Positions 35,476 to 35,784 of a stretch of DNA of 35,784 nucleotides are shown here, one piece after another; position 1 is the stretch's first letter; every line of letters begins with the position of its first letter. Location: positions 1 through 35,784 of IMG/VR virus record IMGVR_UViG_3300021957_005605. One strand, written 5' to 3'. Source of the DNA: a virus. The notes beneath the pieces were generated by a model. The model was given only the letters and a program-made list of their open reading frames with translations, was not told the DNA's origin and made no database searches. Both the position numbers and the translations under genes were made by a program.

Positions 35476-35784
35476 TTATGCAAAACGACTCATAGCAGCT
35501 GAAGTATAACTTGTATCAACTCTTACATTTCTAGCAGCTGCTGTTCTTGCTGCACCGCTACCTCTACCTGCAATCATTTGACTATTATCAATATTATTAA
35601 CTACAGTAGTAACTGGTACGTTAATTTGATTTGACATCGTTGCTAAACTCATTGCTGAAGGTGTAACTGTTGGTTTATCTATGGTATCTAAAGAAGCAAT
35701 AGCAGGTGCACTAGGTAATGAACCTATCTCAAATTCTCCAGCAGGTAGCGGGGCAGTTCTAAATACAGTACCTCCAAGAGTTAC
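35476..35784 (-). CDS. 3' part of a minus-strand gene, probably structural (partial)
   Basis: The minus strand is open from the window end to a TAA at 35476-35478, giving the last 102 residues. They are rich in alanine, serine, threonine and valine, with RTAPLPAGEFEIGSLPSAP, VPVTTVVNNIDNS and a terminal SRFA. The low-complexity, repeat-like composition suggests a tail or baseplate structural protein, but no family is recognised. It converges on gp32 and marks a switch in gene orientation. Confidence 0.75.
   Translation of the reverse strand, partial: VTLGGTVFRTAPLPAGEFEIGSLPSAPAIASLDTIDKPTVTPSAMSLATMSNQINVPVTTVVNNIDNSQMIAGRGSGAARTAAARNVRVDTSYTSAAMSRFA

Noticed and set aside
1-35784. CRISPR array, insertion sequence or integrase/attachment site
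   Set aside because: No regularly spaced direct repeats, transposase, recombinase or terminal inverted repeats were seen.

Overview
The window reads as part of the genome of a T4-like (contractile-tailed) marine bacteriophage. Gene density is very high, most neighbours overlap by TAATG or ATGA junctions, the DNA is AT-rich, and almost every gene lies on the + strand. Firm T4-family anchors are PhoH at the left, and late-transcription coactivator gp33, helicase loader gp59 and ssDNA-binding protein gp32 in the classical 33-59-32 order at the right. The host is probably an alphaproteobacterium, because the phage carries a circularly permuted, two-piece, alphaproteobacterial-type tmRNA. A SAR11-like marine host is my inference from that and from base composition.

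Layout. 1-6013: conserved phage genes (DUF6433, an IGNG-motif protein, PhoH, a RecB-like exonuclease), three 2-oxoglutarate/Fe(II) oxygenases and an opposite-strand NUMOD3 gene left from a homing endonuclease. 6050-14830: promoter-led clusters of small unknown genes. Embedded in them are a GIY-YIG protein, a phosphomannomutase-type HAD enzyme, CMP-KDO synthetase (kdsB), an opposite-strand single-repeat Na+/phosphate transporter and a fourth oxygenase. 14848-19757: a compact metabolic run of PEP carboxykinase, phosphoribosyltransferase, a secreted protein, a capsule-type HAD phosphatase, class I fructose-bisphosphate aldolase, periplasmic cytochrome c, a membrane protein and a fifth oxygenase. 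19768-22040: tiny membrane peptides, two structured intergenic stretches, tandem promoters and a sixth oxygenase. 22041-26275: a zincin, a SWIM-finger protein, a seventh oxygenase, a sulfotransferase, KDO-8-phosphate synthase (kdsA) and a cupin. 26334-31162: an envelope glycine-zipper protein, a glycosylase-like protein, a DUF932 protein, a flavin-dependent halogenase and a HAD enzyme. 31163-32772: tmRNA, a holin-like protein, an outer-membrane barrel protein and a SleB-type wall hydrolase. 32772-35344: a nucleotidyltransferase-cupin fusion, gp33, gp59 and gp32, then a structured 3' RNA with a terminator and the end of a convergent gene.

How the genes may work together. The most striking set centres on phosphoenolpyruvate and surface sugars. 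PEP carboxykinase can make PEP from oxaloacetate, KdsA joins PEP to arabinose-5-phosphate, a HAD phosphatase could remove the phosphate, and KdsB activates KDO with CTP. Phosphomannomutase, a nucleotidyltransferase fused to a mannose-isomerase-type cupin, another cupin and a sulfotransferase suggest broader glycan remodelling. The aldolase, cytochrome c and phosphate transporter suggest wider control of carbon, electron and phosphate flow. Seven 2OG oxygenases and a VirX1-like halogenase form a second, oxidative-modification theme.

Expression. Ten sites on the + strand share a -35 of TTGCAC/TTGCCT type, a 16-17 base spacer and a TATAAT-like -10, usually followed by a GAGGAGATAT-type ribosome-binding site. 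Three share a longer upstream box. These look like early promoters read by host sigma70 polymerase. A TATAAATA late-type box and gp33 indicate T4-style late transcription as well.
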